64,000 bases of DNA, from the NCBI RefSeq assembly GCF_051842935.1, contig NZ_JBPXRR010000001.1, positions 1,550,001-1,614,000 of the forward strand, read 5' to 3'. Positions 1 to 8,788 of the stretch are shown here, in pieces (position 1 is the first letter of the stretch; the number at the start of each line of letters is the position of its first letter). Position numbers and translations under genes: made by a program. Source of the DNA: Pseudalkalibacillus sp051842935. GTDB lineage: Bacteria > Bacillota > Bacilli > Bacillales > Fictibacillaceae. The notes beneath the pieces are model-generated. The model ran no database searches and had not been told where the DNA came from. It worked only from the letters and a program-made list of their open reading frames with translations.

Positions 1-1829
1 TCCCAAAGAATCGTTTCTCCATCCATTTGGATATGGATATCATCTAAATACAATCCTTTTTCCGTGGCTGCGACATCCGTCCAGTAGTTCACCTTCAAGT
101 CTATGATTTTACCCGCAAATGGGGATAAATCGAATACGCCGTCCACCCATCCATCCGAATGACCTGTTATGCCATGACCAGGATTTTGTTCATTGGGATC
201 CTCTGATGTGGTCAGGTTCCCTTTGATTGAAATCCATTCTTCTGTTCCGGTTTCCTTGATCTGTATGGATGCATAATCCCAATTTTCTTCGATTTCATAC
301 CAAGCCTTGAACGACAGGCTCGCTTTCTTTGCATTCTGCAGATTGACCGTCGTCAACATGGCGTGATCCAAGCTATTCCCTTTACCGCTGTAATACTCAT
401 AGTTTCCACTGTATGGTTCATTGACTTGTGTCATCTTATCCGGAAGCTCTACCCGGATTGCATCGTTCCAGATTCCTTTGTCGTTTGCCTGATCCAATAC
501 GGCGAGCTTTGCATGAAAAGACGGATCCGTTATATCAATCGACATTCCGGTCAGCCAATTGCCACCAACATACCCTTGTAAAAATTCCTTTGCCCATGCA
601 CTGAATCCAGTGGGCTCCGTTCCCGGGATGATCCCAGCCCAGCTCCCGCTGCTCATGATCGACCAGTAGGCGACCGGTTCGCCTTCTCCTGAATATTGGG
701 TGTCATACTCATCGGGGAGTCCTAGGTCATGCCCGTATTCATGCGCGAACACTCCCGTAGCGCCATCTTCAGGCTCAATCGTATAGTCGAATGCCCCCAT
801 CACACCACCCCAATATGGTACTTTGGCGATTGTGCCGGGTATGAGGAACACGCCTCCTAGATTCCAACGGTGTGACCAGATGGCATCTTCACCTAGCGAG
901 CCACCTCCAGCTTCCTCTCCCGCTCCGGAGTGGACAATCATCAAATGATCCACTAAGCCATCTGGTTCACGATAATTGCCGTCACCGTCCAGATCGTAAC
1001 GATCCTCCATATCGAAATCCCTTAAATTGATATTCGGATCTTGCGCTGCAAGCATCAACGCTTCTGCAACCAGTGTTCGAGGTTTAGAATCGTTACCATC
1101 TGGCTCGGGTCCATTCGATCCATAATAAGACGCTGGGTGTGCAGCCGTGTACCAACCAGCCACTTTTCCATCAACGGAGTAACTCCCCCCTGATTGTTGT
1201 TCATAATATTGTCTCATGGAGATCAGATTCTCACCTGAAGGTCCCACATACCCTTCTGCTCCAAAAATCATATCTTCGTAATGGGAAACGGGATATTCAT
1301 CGTAGTACATATCGGTTTCATCTGGAGAAAACGATCCTGTAGGCAGGTCAGGGAATTGAATGGCAATGACGAGCACCTTATCTGTTCTGACTGCTCCTTG
1401 CCATTGTTCTTCAAATACAGAAGGAAGTTGGAAGCTGGAGGATTTTTTTGGCGTTCCATTCGTTTTCAAGGGAAATGGCATCCCTTTCCGCATTCTCTCT
1501 TGAACATGTTTCAACCGATCGGCATGCTCTCCCCCTAGAACGCTTTTCCCGGAATGCTTATGCGCTTGTCCATTGGCCCGCTTTTCAAGATATGCCTTCA
1601 GTGCTTTCTCTTTACCTGAAGCACTTAATGTATTCGAAATCAATCCTCGCTCAATCAAAGCCTCAATCATGCGCTCATCGTTCACAATTCCGAGGTCGAT
1701 CGGTCCTGGCTGATCCAAATCCGGTTGTATCCAAGACGTAGCAGCAACAGTCGTCGATGAAAAGATGGTTCCGAACAACAATACAGCAGCAATTGCGAGT
1801 CCCCTTAAAGAACTGAGCCTCTTCCCCAT
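1..1829 (-). CDS. Immune inhibitor A-type M6 metallopeptidase (3' end outside window)
   Basis: Secreted zinc metalloprotease of peptidase family M6 (InhA type), which in relatives degrades host antimicrobial peptides and matrix proteins. I read it directly on the minus strand; it has no stop in the window and so runs off the left edge. The start ATG (1829-1827) has AAGGAG 11 bases upstream and opens a signal peptide (MGKRLSS, then a hydrophobic stretch). The zinc motif HEYGH followed by DLGLPDEYD lies near residues 361-374, matching HExxHxxGxxD. Further on, the sequence at the window edge (GLYLDDI) resembles the beta-rich region after the catalytic domain of InhA proteins. At least 609 residues are visible; family members are usually about 750-800. 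The gene is monocistronic as far as seen and divergent from ppa. The family call is firm; the substrate is inferred. Confidence 0.93.
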   Translation of the reverse strand, partial: MGKRLSSLRGLAIAAVLLFGTIFSSTTVAATSWIQPDLDQPGPIDLGIVNDERMIEALIERGLISNTLSASGKEKALKAYLEKRANGQAHKHSGKSVLGGEHADRLKHVQERMRKGMPFPLKTNGTPKKSSSFQLPSVFEEQWQGAVRTDKVLVIAIQFPDLPTGSFSPDETDMYYDEYPVSHYEDMIFGAEGYVGPSGENLISMRQYYEQQSGGSYSVDGKVAGWYTAAHPASYYGSNGPEPDGNDSKPRTLVAEALMLAAQDPNINLRDFDMEDRYDLDGDGNYREPDGLVDHLMIVHSGAGEEAGGGSLGEDAIWSHRWNLGGVFLIPGTIAKVPYWGGVMGAFDYTIEPEDGATGVFAHEYGHDLGLPDEYDTQYSGEGEPVAYWSIMSSGSWAGIIPGTEPTGFSAWAKEFLQGYVGGNWLTGMSIDITDPSFHAKLAVLDQANDKGIWNDAIRVELPDKMTQVNEPYSGNYEYYSGKGNSLDHAMLTTVNLQNAKKASLSFKAWYEIEENWDYASIQIKETGTEEWISIKGNLTTSEDPNEQNPGHGITGHSDGWVDGVFDLSPFAGKIIDLKVNYWTDVAATEKGLYLDDIHIQMDGETILW

Positions 1830-1895
1830 TCCTTGAACATCTCCTTATGTGAATAGTCGTCGTCCGCGTCAAAGAGAGTAGAGATGTAATAGTGC

Positions 1896-1924
1896 ATTAT
1901 ATGACCTGGGATGAAGAATGCCCA
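1896..1924 (-). promoter_or_regulatory. Candidate SigA promoter of the M6 peptidase gene
   Basis: On the minus strand a -35-like TGGGCA is followed after 17 bases by a perfect TATAAT. It lies about 65 bases before the ATG of the peptidase gene. The -35 matches only 4 of 6 positions, so the call rests mainly on the -10. Confidence 0.4.
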
Positions 1925-2011
1925 TGTCCAGCACGGAATCAATCCGCCTATTTTTGGGTTAGGCGCCGTTGAAGCCGCTCATACGTTTTTCCATGTACGG
2001 AGAGACGTAAG

Positions 2012-2040
2012 TTTTCAAACGGGGAACAAATTGCTATAAT
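2012..2040 (+). promoter_or_regulatory. Extended -10 promoter of ppa
   Basis: A perfect extended -10 element, TGCTATAAT, ends at 2040, 44 bases before the ppa ATG. The -35 position holds only a weak TTTTCA at 17 bases. Just downstream, GTAAC and GTTAC form a short inverted repeat (2043-2060) in the presumed leader. Confidence 0.55.
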
Positions 2041-2083
2041 AGGTAACTGTAAGTTGTTACATAGTTAAAGGAGGCCCTATTGA

Positions 2084-2572
2084 ATGGAAAATAAAATTGT
2101 CGATGCATTCATTGAAATACCAACAGGAAGCCAAAACAAATATGAGTATGACAAAGAGCAAGGTGTATTCAAGCTTGACCGTGTTCTTTTCTCACCAATG
2201 TTCTATCCAGCAGAATATGGTTACCTTGAAAATACATTAGCGCTTGATGGAGATCCACTTGACATCCTCGTTCTTGTGACGAATCCTACGTTCCCTGGAT
2301 GTGTCATCGAATCCCGCGTCATCGGAGTATTGAACATGATCGACTCTGGCGAAGAAGATGCTAAACTTCTCGCGGTACCAGTTGAAGATCCACGTTTCGA
2401 TCACGTGAAGTCATTAGAAGATGTGTCTGAACACACATTGAAAGAAATCTCCCACTTTTTCGAGCGTTATAAAGACCTTCAAGGTAAGAAAACAGAAATC
2501 GGCGCTTGGGAAGGCCCTGAAAAAGCGTCCCAGCTGGTTGATGAGTGCGTAAAACGTTACAAAGAGCAATAA
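2084..2572 (+). CDS. ppa: Inorganic pyrophosphatase, family I
   Basis: Cytosolic enzyme that hydrolyses pyrophosphate to two phosphates and so pulls biosynthetic reactions forward. The 162-residue protein has the family I signature DGDPLDILV at residues 55-63, with the metal-binding aspartates D55, D57 and D60, plus the conserved YPAEYGY segment upstream. Length is typical for bacterial soluble pyrophosphatases (about 160-175). AAAGGAGG sits 11 bases before the ATG. B. subtilis itself uses a manganese-dependent family II enzyme (PpaC), so a family I enzyme here is a small difference from that model. The gene is monocistronic, between an extended -10 promoter and a strong terminator. Confidence 0.96.
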   Translation: MENKIVDAFIEIPTGSQNKYEYDKEQGVFKLDRVLFSPMFYPAEYGYLENTLALDGDPLDILVLVTNPTFPGCVIESRVIGVLNMIDSGEEDAKLLAVPVEDPRFDHVKSLEDVSEHTLKEISHFFERYKDLQGKKTEIGAWEGPEKASQLVDECVKRYKEQ

Positions 2573-2590
2573 AACCGAATTATATTTGAA

Positions 2591-2629
2591 AGACCCATGG
2601 AAAAGATTCCATGGGTCTTATTTATTTTT
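2591..2629 (+). terminator. Rho-independent terminator of ppa
   Basis: Perfect 10-bp stem, AGACCCATGG against CCATGGGTCT with an 8-base loop, followed by a T-rich run. It starts 18 bases after the ppa stop. Confidence 0.9.
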
Positions 2630-2630
2630 G

Positions 2631-2659
2631 TTGACATAGATTGTGAATGATAGGACAAT
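2631..2659 (+). promoter_or_regulatory. SigA promoter of serA
   Basis: Perfect -35 TTGACA, 17-base spacer and GACAAT as -10, directly after the ppa terminator and 37 bases before the serA start. Confidence 0.65.
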
Positions 2660-2695
2660 CAACTATTAATAAGTGAAGGATGAGGTGATGGATCT

Positions 2696-4270
2696 TTGTT
2701 CAATATCGTCATAAGTGACCCAATCAGTAAGACTGGACTAGAGCCTTTAGCGAACACATCAGGAATGCACCTTATCGAAAAAAACATCGCTCAAATAGAG
2801 TCCAAAAATGAAGTCGACGCTGTCATCGTGCGGAGCAGTACCCAGATCACGAGACAATTGATTTCCGAAATGCCCCGCCTGAAAATCATTGCACGAGCAG
2901 GCGTTGGTGTAGATAATATTGATGTGGAAGCGGCTACGGAACGAGGCATCATCGTCGTCAATGCCCCGAATGGGAATACGATTTCGACCGCTGAACATAC
3001 ATTTGCCATGATGCTGTCTTTGTTGAGGAACATACCGCAAGCGAACCGCTCACTCCGTAACCTTGAATGGAAGCGTTCTGCTTTTACGGGGCATGAATTA
3101 CATGGGAAAGTACTCGGCATCGTAGGCTTAGGAAAGATCGGATCGGAAATTGCGAAGCGTGCTCTCGCGTTCGGTATGAAAATACTCGTGTACGACCCAT
3201 ACTTGACACAGGAACGCGCAAAAAAACTGCAAGTGGAAGCCGTTCCATTGGATCCATTGCTGGAACACGCAGATATCATCACTGTTCACACACCATTGAA
3301 TGAGGATACGAAAGGACTCATCAATCCGAAAACCATCGAGTCCATGAAGAAAGGCGTCTATCTGATCAATTGTGCACGCGGCGGAATCATCGATGAAGAA
3401 GCAATGCTGAAATACATCAACAATGGACATATTGCAGGAGCAGCACTCGACGTATTCTCAGCTGAACCTTGTTTGGACCAAGCACTACTTTTACATGAAA
3501 AAGTAATCGCCACTCCACACATCGCTGCTTCTACCACTGAAGCTCAATACCATGTGGCAAGGCAGGTAAGCGAGGATGTCCGCAATGTATTGCTCGGTGA
3601 GCCAGCTTATAATGCGCTCAATTATCCGACGATTTCTAAAGATGTACACGAATTCATCTATCCTTATATCGACCTTGCTTATCGACTAGGCTCATTCTTA
3701 TCCGAATGTATCAAAACCGCGGTCAACGAAATCCAGTTGAGCTATTCAGGTGACCTCTCAGACCATGAAACGTTACCGATTACGAGAAGTCTTCTCTCTG
3801 GGTTCTTGAATCCGCGCGTGGATCAACCCGTCAATATTATCAATGCGAGTGTCATCGCTAAACAGCGGGGGATATCCTACGGGGAAACGAAGGCATCCCA
3901 ATCATACGGTTATTCCAACTTAATCGACGTAAAAGTAATCGGAGAAGATCATAGCGTCTCTATCCAAGGGACATTATTGCCTGGTTTAGGTGGAAGAGTG
4001 GTTAATCTGAACGGATTCGACATCGACTTCACACCGAAAGGTCACCTCGTTTTCATTACGCATAATGATCAACCAGGTGTCATCGGTATGGTCGGTCGGG
4101 TTCTCGGAAAATACGAAATGAACATCGCTACGATGCAGGTTGGCCGAAAAGAAATCGGAGGTGGAGCTGCAATGGTACTGACGTTTGATGAGCCATTGAC
4201 CCACCCGATGCTCGAAGAGTTGCAACAAACGAATAACATCTCATCGGTAACCGTCATGTCGATGGAATAG
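2696..4270 (+). CDS. serA: D-3-phosphoglycerate dehydrogenase
   Basis: Catalyses NAD-dependent oxidation of 3-phosphoglycerate to 3-phosphohydroxypyruvate, the first step of serine synthesis. The 524-residue protein has the Rossmann motif GLGKIG at 144-149, the catalytic-loop motif NCARGGIID near 225-233, a conserved HIAAST near 275-280 and a C-terminal ACT domain from about residue 452, the expected serine-sensing module. The region between (about 320-450) is the allosteric substrate-binding domain of long SerA forms; 524-529 residues is normal. The start is TTG (2696) with GAGGTGATG just upstream; no ATG fits as well. Monocistronic, with its own promoter. Confidence 0.97.
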   Translation: MFNIVISDPISKTGLEPLANTSGMHLIEKNIAQIESKNEVDAVIVRSSTQITRQLISEMPRLKIIARAGVGVDNIDVEAATERGIIVVNAPNGNTISTAEHTFAMMLSLLRNIPQANRSLRNLEWKRSAFTGHELHGKVLGIVGLGKIGSEIAKRALAFGMKILVYDPYLTQERAKKLQVEAVPLDPLLEHADIITVHTPLNEDTKGLINPKTIESMKKGVYLINCARGGIIDEEAMLKYINNGHIAGAALDVFSAEPCLDQALLLHEKVIATPHIAASTTEAQYHVARQVSEDVRNVLLGEPAYNALNYPTISKDVHEFIYPYIDLAYRLGSFLSECIKTAVNEIQLSYSGDLSDHETLPITRSLLSGFLNPRVDQPVNIINASVIAKQRGISYGETKASQSYGYSNLIDVKVIGEDHSVSIQGTLLPGLGGRVVNLNGFDIDFTPKGHLVFITHNDQPGVIGMVGRVLGKYEMNIATMQVGRKEIGGGAAMVLTFDEPLTHPMLEELQQTNNISSVTVMSME

Positions 4271-4281
4271 ATGATATAGAG

Positions 4282-4435
4282 GCGTTCTGGTAAGGTGTAA
4301 TCACCCATTCGCTGAATTCACCTATCCAGAGAAGCGCTCTGATAGGGTGTGATCATCAATTCGCGGAATTCACCTATCCAGATATGCGCTCTGGTAGGGT
4401 GAAATCATCAATTCTCGGAATTCACCTATTCCTGG
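4282..4435. repeat. Three tandem copies of a 52-bp imperfect hairpin repeat
   Basis: Copies begin at 4282, 4334 and 4386. Each starts GCG(C/T)TCTG, contains a purine-rich arm such as CTGATAGGGTG and ends in CACCTATCCAG or close to it, so one copy could fold back on itself as an imperfect stem. The array lies between serA and the terminator shared with the PHP gene and contains no credible ORF. Its period equals that of the arrays at 13.0 and 60.5 kb but the sequence differs. Confidence 0.85.
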
Positions 4436-4440
4436 ACTAT

Positions 4441-4478
4441 AAAAATGGCTTAGAGGAACATATCCTCTAAGCCTTTTG
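4441..4478. terminator. Bidirectional terminator between serA and the PHP gene
   Basis: Perfect 11-bp stem GGCTTAGAGGA / TCCTCTAAGCC with a 5-base loop. An A-run on the left and a TTTT run on the right allow it to end both the rightward serA transcript and the leftward PHP-gene transcript. Confidence 0.88.
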
Positions 4479-4486
4479 ATTTACTT

Positions 4487-5299
4487 TCATCCAAGCTCCA
4501 CTTCGCGTCGTTTGCCTTTTTCAAATGTCATCAATTGTGTGTAACCGACGGAACGAGCAAATTCCACCGCTTTGTCATAAGCGAATCCGACATGTTCAGG
4601 AAAATGAGCATCCGAGGACAAAACGATTGGGATCCCTTTTTTGTAGCACATTTTCAGCAATTCCTCATGTGGATACATTTCTTTTACCGGTTTCCGTAAT
4701 CCTGCTGTACTGATTTCGATACACGTTTTAGACTCCGCAATAGCGTCCGTCGCCCGTTCATATTGCTCAATGAGAAATTCCTTCTCTTGTGGCACGTAGT
4801 TGAAGATTTTGACCAAATCGAAGTGCCCTAATATATCGAAAAGGTTGGATTCAGCCAACGTGACGACTTGATCAAAATACTTCCGGTACGTATCATGCAG
4901 ATCTCTTGTATCCCATTCGGTCTTGAATTCTGAAAGATCAATGCCGAAATCTTCGACCCAATGGATGGATCCGATGACATAATCGAAATCGTATGAACGG
5001 ATAAAGGAACCCATCTCTTCGTGCTTTCCAGGTGTGTAATCCATCTCAATCGACATTTTCACATCAATATTCTTCTTCCAGGCTTCTTCAAACAATGCGA
5101 CATAATCATCCATGTCGTAATAGCGGCGTTCATCCACCCAGGGATTCGAAAGAATATTGGCTGTTTGGTAAAAGTGATACGCGTGTTCTGAAATCCCGAA
5201 ATGTTCGATTCCTTTTTCTGATGCCTTATCAGTGAACTTCTTCAAATACTCCAATGTCAAAGTCCCATTTTCCAAATGATTATGGTAATCTGTCAGCAC
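4487..5299 (-). CDS. PHP-domain phosphoesterase (histidinol-phosphatase family)
   Basis: Metal-dependent phosphoesterase of the PHP superfamily. The N-terminal DYHNHLENG gives the first metal ligands, SEHAYHF the second set, and GSIHWV, GHFDLVK, EISTAG and SSDAH supply the remaining histidines and acids expected in histidinol-phosphatase-type PHP proteins. It is 270 residues from the GTG at 5299, chosen because GGAAGGA lies 8 bases upstream and the PHP motif starts 5 residues in; upstream ATGs (5332, 5308) lack a usable site. It is not beside his genes, so the substrate is uncertain: histidinol phosphate or another small phosphoester. Convergent with serA. Confidence 0.8.
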   Translation of the reverse strand: MLTDYHNHLENGTLTLEYLKKFTDKASEKGIEHFGISEHAYHFYQTANILSNPWVDERRYYDMDDYVALFEEAWKKNIDVKMSIEMDYTPGKHEEMGSFIRSYDFDYVIGSIHWVEDFGIDLSEFKTEWDTRDLHDTYRKYFDQVVTLAESNLFDILGHFDLVKIFNYVPQEKEFLIEQYERATDAIAESKTCIEISTAGLRKPVKEMYPHEELLKMCYKKGIPIVLSSDAHFPEHVGFAYDKAVEFARSVGYTQLMTFEKGKRREVELG

Positions 5300-5341
5300 G
5301 AATATCATCCTTCCGACTGTGATCACCATCATTATACGTGT

Positions 5342-6037
5342 TTATGACTTTTCTTTAAATACAATGAGTGGATTTCCGGCGACTATTAAATCGGATCCAA
5401 GGTCATTCCACAGCATCAAGTTCTCCACGGAAACACTGTATTGCTTTGAAAGCGACCATAAAGTATCACCACTTTGGATTGTGATGACTTTATCTTCTGG
5501 TGCATTCGTTTGACTGACCTCAAGTGCATGGAACCGATGGTTTTCTTCGTCTAACAATACCAATGGATCGACTGCATTGCTCTTTTCGATATTCCATTCC
5601 TCCGTATGTACTTCGAAATGAAGGTGATTTCCATCCGATCTTCCCGTGTTGCCGACCTTCCCTATGACCTGACCACGTTCGACGACTTCCCCTTCTTCTA
5701 CAAGTCGCTCACTCAAGTGGGCATAGACCGTTTCCACTTTTCCAGGATGTTTGATGAAGATCACATGGCCATACGTACTGGAGTAATACGATTTATGAAC
5801 CCTCCCTTGATCGACCGTGTAAATATTTGTACCACGTTCAGCAGCAATATCGATCCCGAAATGCGAACCACCCCGAGAGCCGAAATGATCCGTGATGATG
5901 CCCTGAACGGGCCATTCCCAATTGAACGCACCCCTGTTCAATTCTGTCTCCTCTGCAGAAACTATATATGGTTTCGCCAATTCTGGCAAACTAAAAAACA
6001 TGATCAACAAGCACACGAAGAATCCTTTTTTCCACAT
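5342..6037 (-). CDS. Secreted M23 peptidase with C-terminal LysM domain
   Basis: Likely cell-wall endopeptidase or an inactive M23 scaffold on the outer membrane face. From the ATG at 6037 (GGGAGG 7 bases upstream) it has 231 residues: a signal sequence or anchor (about 1-28), an M23 domain with HFGID (first zinc ligands), GHVIFIKH, and HLHFEVH (catalytic His and last ligand), then a LysM peptidoglycan-binding domain at about 185-228 (IQSGDTLWSLS ... WNDL). All M23 metal-ligand motifs seem intact, so activity is plausible. It precedes the PHP gene with a short gap. A SigE-like promoter upstream hints at a sporulation role, which is inference. Confidence 0.85.
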   Translation of the reverse strand: MWKKGFFVCLLIMFFSLPELAKPYIVSAEETELNRGAFNWEWPVQGIITDHFGSRGGSHFGIDIAAERGTNIYTVDQGRVHKSYYSSTYGHVIFIKHPGKVETVYAHLSERLVEEGEVVERGQVIGKVGNTGRSDGNHLHFEVHTEEWNIEKSNAVDPLVLLDEENHRFHALEVSQTNAPEDKVITIQSGDTLWSLSKQYSVSVENLMLWNDLGSDLIVAGNPLIVFKEKS

Positions 6038-6091
6038 AAAAAAACCTCCCACGATTGGTAGAGCATATGGACCAAATTTGCACATGCTCAT

Positions 6092-6119
6092 ATCGTATGG
6101 AGGTTGTCCAATTTTTATA
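6092..6119 (-). promoter_or_regulatory. Possible SigE promoter of the M23/LysM gene
   Basis: On the minus strand CATACGAT (7 of 8 to the SigE -10 CATACAAT) is preceded after 13 bases by TATAAAA, a weak -35. The position, about 55 bases before the ATG, fits. No good SigA promoter was seen in this gap. Confidence 0.3.
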
Positions 6120-6188
6120 ACAAAAGTTTTTGAATGTCACTTTACTGTAAAAAGCGCTTCAATGTTTCTTATGGAACAAGATTAATCG

Positions 6189-7988
6189 TCACGATTTACT
6201 CGTGTTCTCACTATTTCGAGGGATGTGGAAGGAGAATGTCGTTCCTTCGTTCATTTTACTGTGAACGGATATTTTTCCACCGTGCGAATCGACGATGTTT
6301 TTCGCGATGGCAAGACCAAGCCCCGTCCCAGATCTTCCTCTCGTCCGTGCTTTATCTGCCTTATAAAAACGCTCGAACACGAATGGCAGATCTTCTTTCG
6401 GAATTCCTGTTCCTGTATCCTTCACCTCAACCAGGATACCATCGCCTCGATCTGTTACTTTGACCGTGACATGACCCCCTTTATCAGTGTGCCGGATGGC
6501 ATTATCGACAAGGTTCGTCATCACCTGTTCCAGACGATCCGGATCTGCATTTACTTGGACCGGATGCTCTGGAGTAGAAATCTGCAGCTGGATGTCCCTT
6601 TCTCTTGAAAGTCCCTGGAATTTGCGAACGACACGACTGAAGAATTCATCCACATCGATTTCCATCTTTTCTAATGAGACATATCCCGCTTCCATTCTTG
6701 CAAGATCAAGCAGCTCGTTGACGAGGCGACCCATTCTGAGCGATTCATCATAAATGATCTGAGCAATGTCTTTCTTCTCGGCTTCTGTAGCTGCGATATC
6801 GTCAATAATCGCCTCACTATATCCTTGTAGCATTGAAATCGGTGTGCGGAGCTCGTGTGAGACATTCGCAATGAAATCTTTCCGCAGCTTATCGTGTTGC
6901 CGCTCTTCTGTCATATCCCGGAATACAGCAACAGCACCACGGACATTTGCCTGGTTATAGAGCGGCGTCATGACAACGACCCAGCTACGCCCTTGCAATT
7001 CGATCTCTGTCATCTGTTCTCGTTCGAGGTTGACGACTCGTCGGAACAAGTCTTTGATTTGTTCAGGTAACTCTTCCCCTACTCGTTCCTCCATTCCTTG
7101 CTCATAATACCAGGCTTGGATGAAGCGTTCGGAAGGTGGATTCGTCACAAGGATTTTCCCTCTACGGTCAAACGTGATGACACCATCTGCCATACTGCTC
7201 AAAATGCTTGAGAGCTGTTCTTTTTCCTGACTGAGTGCATTGATGTTGTTCTTCAGCTTACGCCCCATCCGGTTGAAAGAGAGCGCAAGTTCACCGATTT
7301 CATCATGGGTGAGGATCGGTACTTTCGTATCGAACTTCCCTTGAGCCACTTCTAGTGCCGCTTCTCTCATCCGTCGTAAAGGCGCTGTAATCCTCGTGGA
7401 TAAGAAAAAGGCGAAAATCGTAGTCAGTATGATGGCAATTCCGGCTGATAGATAGATGATCTGCTTCGCTTTCTTATTCGTTTCCTGAATCAAATCCAAC
7501 GACTGATAGATGTACACAGCTCCGCGCTCATTAGGGGTTAACTGGACAGGTTTCCCGACAATCAGGATTTCGTTCGATTCCGTCCCGTTATTTTTTGCAG
7601 AAGGAAAATCACCCTGTACAGTCACTTCTTTTCCTTGTTTCAGAACTTGCGACAACTGCTTATCCTCACGGAACAACGAATAAGGCAAAAGCGACAGTTC
7701 CACTTGATTGGAAGCATGGGAGAACTGTGTGTTCTCACCTAATATGACAATATTGCTTGAATGCGCATCGACCAGTGCATTAATCGTTTCCTCAGAGTTT
7801 TCGAAGCGTCGTTCGTCTTCGATCACCTGGACGAGTGAGCCGGCAAGTTGAGAAAGCTGCACTTTTGCATTGTCGACGATCAAGTTCTCGAAGAACTGCA
7901 GCAATAAGACGGTCAAGATGAATAATACAACGGAAACGAGTAGCAGAATCGTCCCCCAAAGCTTGCCTACGACACTCCGCCAGATCAT
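6189..7988 (-). CDS. resE: Sensor histidine kinase ResE
   Basis: Membrane kinase partner of ResD, controlling aerobic/anaerobic respiration genes. The 599-residue protein has two membrane segments (about 13-33 and 176-197) flanking an extracytoplasmic sensor region, a HAMP domain (about 197-249), a PAS domain (about 262-355), the phosphoacceptor motif SHELRTP with His378, and an ATPase domain with N box (DNAIRH), DTGTGIP and GTGLGLAI. Its start overlaps the resD stop by four bases (ATGA), so the two are translationally coupled. Identification as ResE rather than another kinase rests on synteny with resABC and the HAMP-PAS layout. Confidence 0.94.
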   Translation of the reverse strand: MIWRSVVGKLWGTILLLVSVVLFILTVLLLQFFENLIVDNAKVQLSQLAGSLVQVIEDERRFENSEETINALVDAHSSNIVILGENTQFSHASNQVELSLLPYSLFREDKQLSQVLKQGKEVTVQGDFPSAKNNGTESNEILIVGKPVQLTPNERGAVYIYQSLDLIQETNKKAKQIIYLSAGIAIILTTIFAFFLSTRITAPLRRMREAALEVAQGKFDTKVPILTHDEIGELALSFNRMGRKLKNNINALSQEKEQLSSILSSMADGVITFDRRGKILVTNPPSERFIQAWYYEQGMEERVGEELPEQIKDLFRRVVNLEREQMTEIELQGRSWVVVMTPLYNQANVRGAVAVFRDMTEERQHDKLRKDFIANVSHELRTPISMLQGYSEAIIDDIAATEAEKKDIAQIIYDESLRMGRLVNELLDLARMEAGYVSLEKMEIDVDEFFSRVVRKFQGLSRERDIQLQISTPEHPVQVNADPDRLEQVMTNLVDNAIRHTDKGGHVTVKVTDRGDGILVEVKDTGTGIPKEDLPFVFERFYKADKARTRGRSGTGLGLAIAKNIVDSHGGKISVHSKMNEGTTFSFHIPRNSENTSKS

Positions 7989-8704
7989 TCTTGTTCTTCC
8001 ACCTCGAACTTATAACCGACGCCCCATACGGTTGAAATCATTGATGCTGCATCTGCAGAGACACGGTTCAGCTTCTCTCTGAGCCGTTTCACATGCGTAT
8101 CCACCGTACGAAGATCTCCGAAGAACTCATAATTCCAAACGTCCTTCAACAATTGTTCACGGGAGTACACTTTGTCTGGTGTCTTGGCCAGATAAAGTAA
8201 CAATTCATATTCCTTCGGTGTCAAATTGATTTCTTTATTGTCCGCCATCACGCGATGGGCGTCATTATCAATCGTCAAATGCGGAAAAACGAGCAAGTCT
8301 TTACTCGCTGTATCTGTATGTAAAAATTTCGTAGCAGTCGATCTTCTTAACAGCGCTTTCACCCGCAAGACGACTTCTCTCGGGCTGAACGGCTTGACGA
8401 CATAGTCGTCCGCACCAGCTTCAAATCCATGCACGCGGTTCGATTCTTCTCCTTTTGCTGTCAGCATGATGATTGGAGTCGCTTTTTCTTTTCTAAGTTT
8501 CTCGCAAACTTCAATTCCGTCCATTTCAGGCAACATCAAATCAAGCAGGATGATATCGAATTCAGACTCCAGGCCGATTTGCAATGCCGTCTCCCCGTCT
8601 TCTGCTTCAACGACTTCAAAATCTTCACGTTCTAAGTACATCTTCAGCAATTTACGGATTCGTTCTTCATCATCAACAACTAATACTCTTTGTAAATTTT
8701 CCAT
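7985..8704 (-). CDS. resD: Response regulator ResD
   Basis: OmpR/PhoB-type transcription factor that activates respiratory genes including resA and ctaA in relatives. It has 239 residues: receiver domain with D11/D12, phosphoacceptor D55 (LLDLMLP) and K105 (VVKPF), then a winged-helix DNA-binding domain ending in the VWGVGYKF signature. The ATG at 8704 has GGAGGG 10 bases upstream; the longer TTG start (8713) sits too close to that site. It is separated from resC by a terminator-like hairpin, so resDE probably has its own promoter as in B. subtilis. Confidence 0.95.
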   Translation of the reverse strand: MENLQRVLVVDDEERIRKLLKMYLEREDFEVVEAEDGETALQIGLESEFDIILLDLMLPEMDGIEVCEKLRKEKATPIIMLTAKGEESNRVHGFEAGADDYVVKPFSPREVVLRVKALLRRSTATKFLHTDTASKDLLVFPHLTIDNDAHRVMADNKEINLTPKEYELLLYLAKTPDKVYSREQLLKDVWNYEFFGDLRTVDTHVKRLREKLNRVSADAASMISTVWGVGYKFEVEEQE

Positions 8705-8756
8705 TATATACAAACCCTCCTACATCATACATACCATTTATTCTTACCAAATGGAA

Positions 8757-8785
8757 AGAAAACCTCCACGAAACGTGAAGGTTAT
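8757..8785 (-). terminator. Terminator or attenuating hairpin between resC and resD
   Basis: AACCTCCACG and CGTGAAGGTT pair with one mismatch around a 3-base loop, and on the minus strand the stem is followed by TTTTCTTT. It begins a few bases after the resC stop and could end or partly attenuate the resABC transcript. Confidence 0.6.
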
Positions 8786-8788
8786 TTC

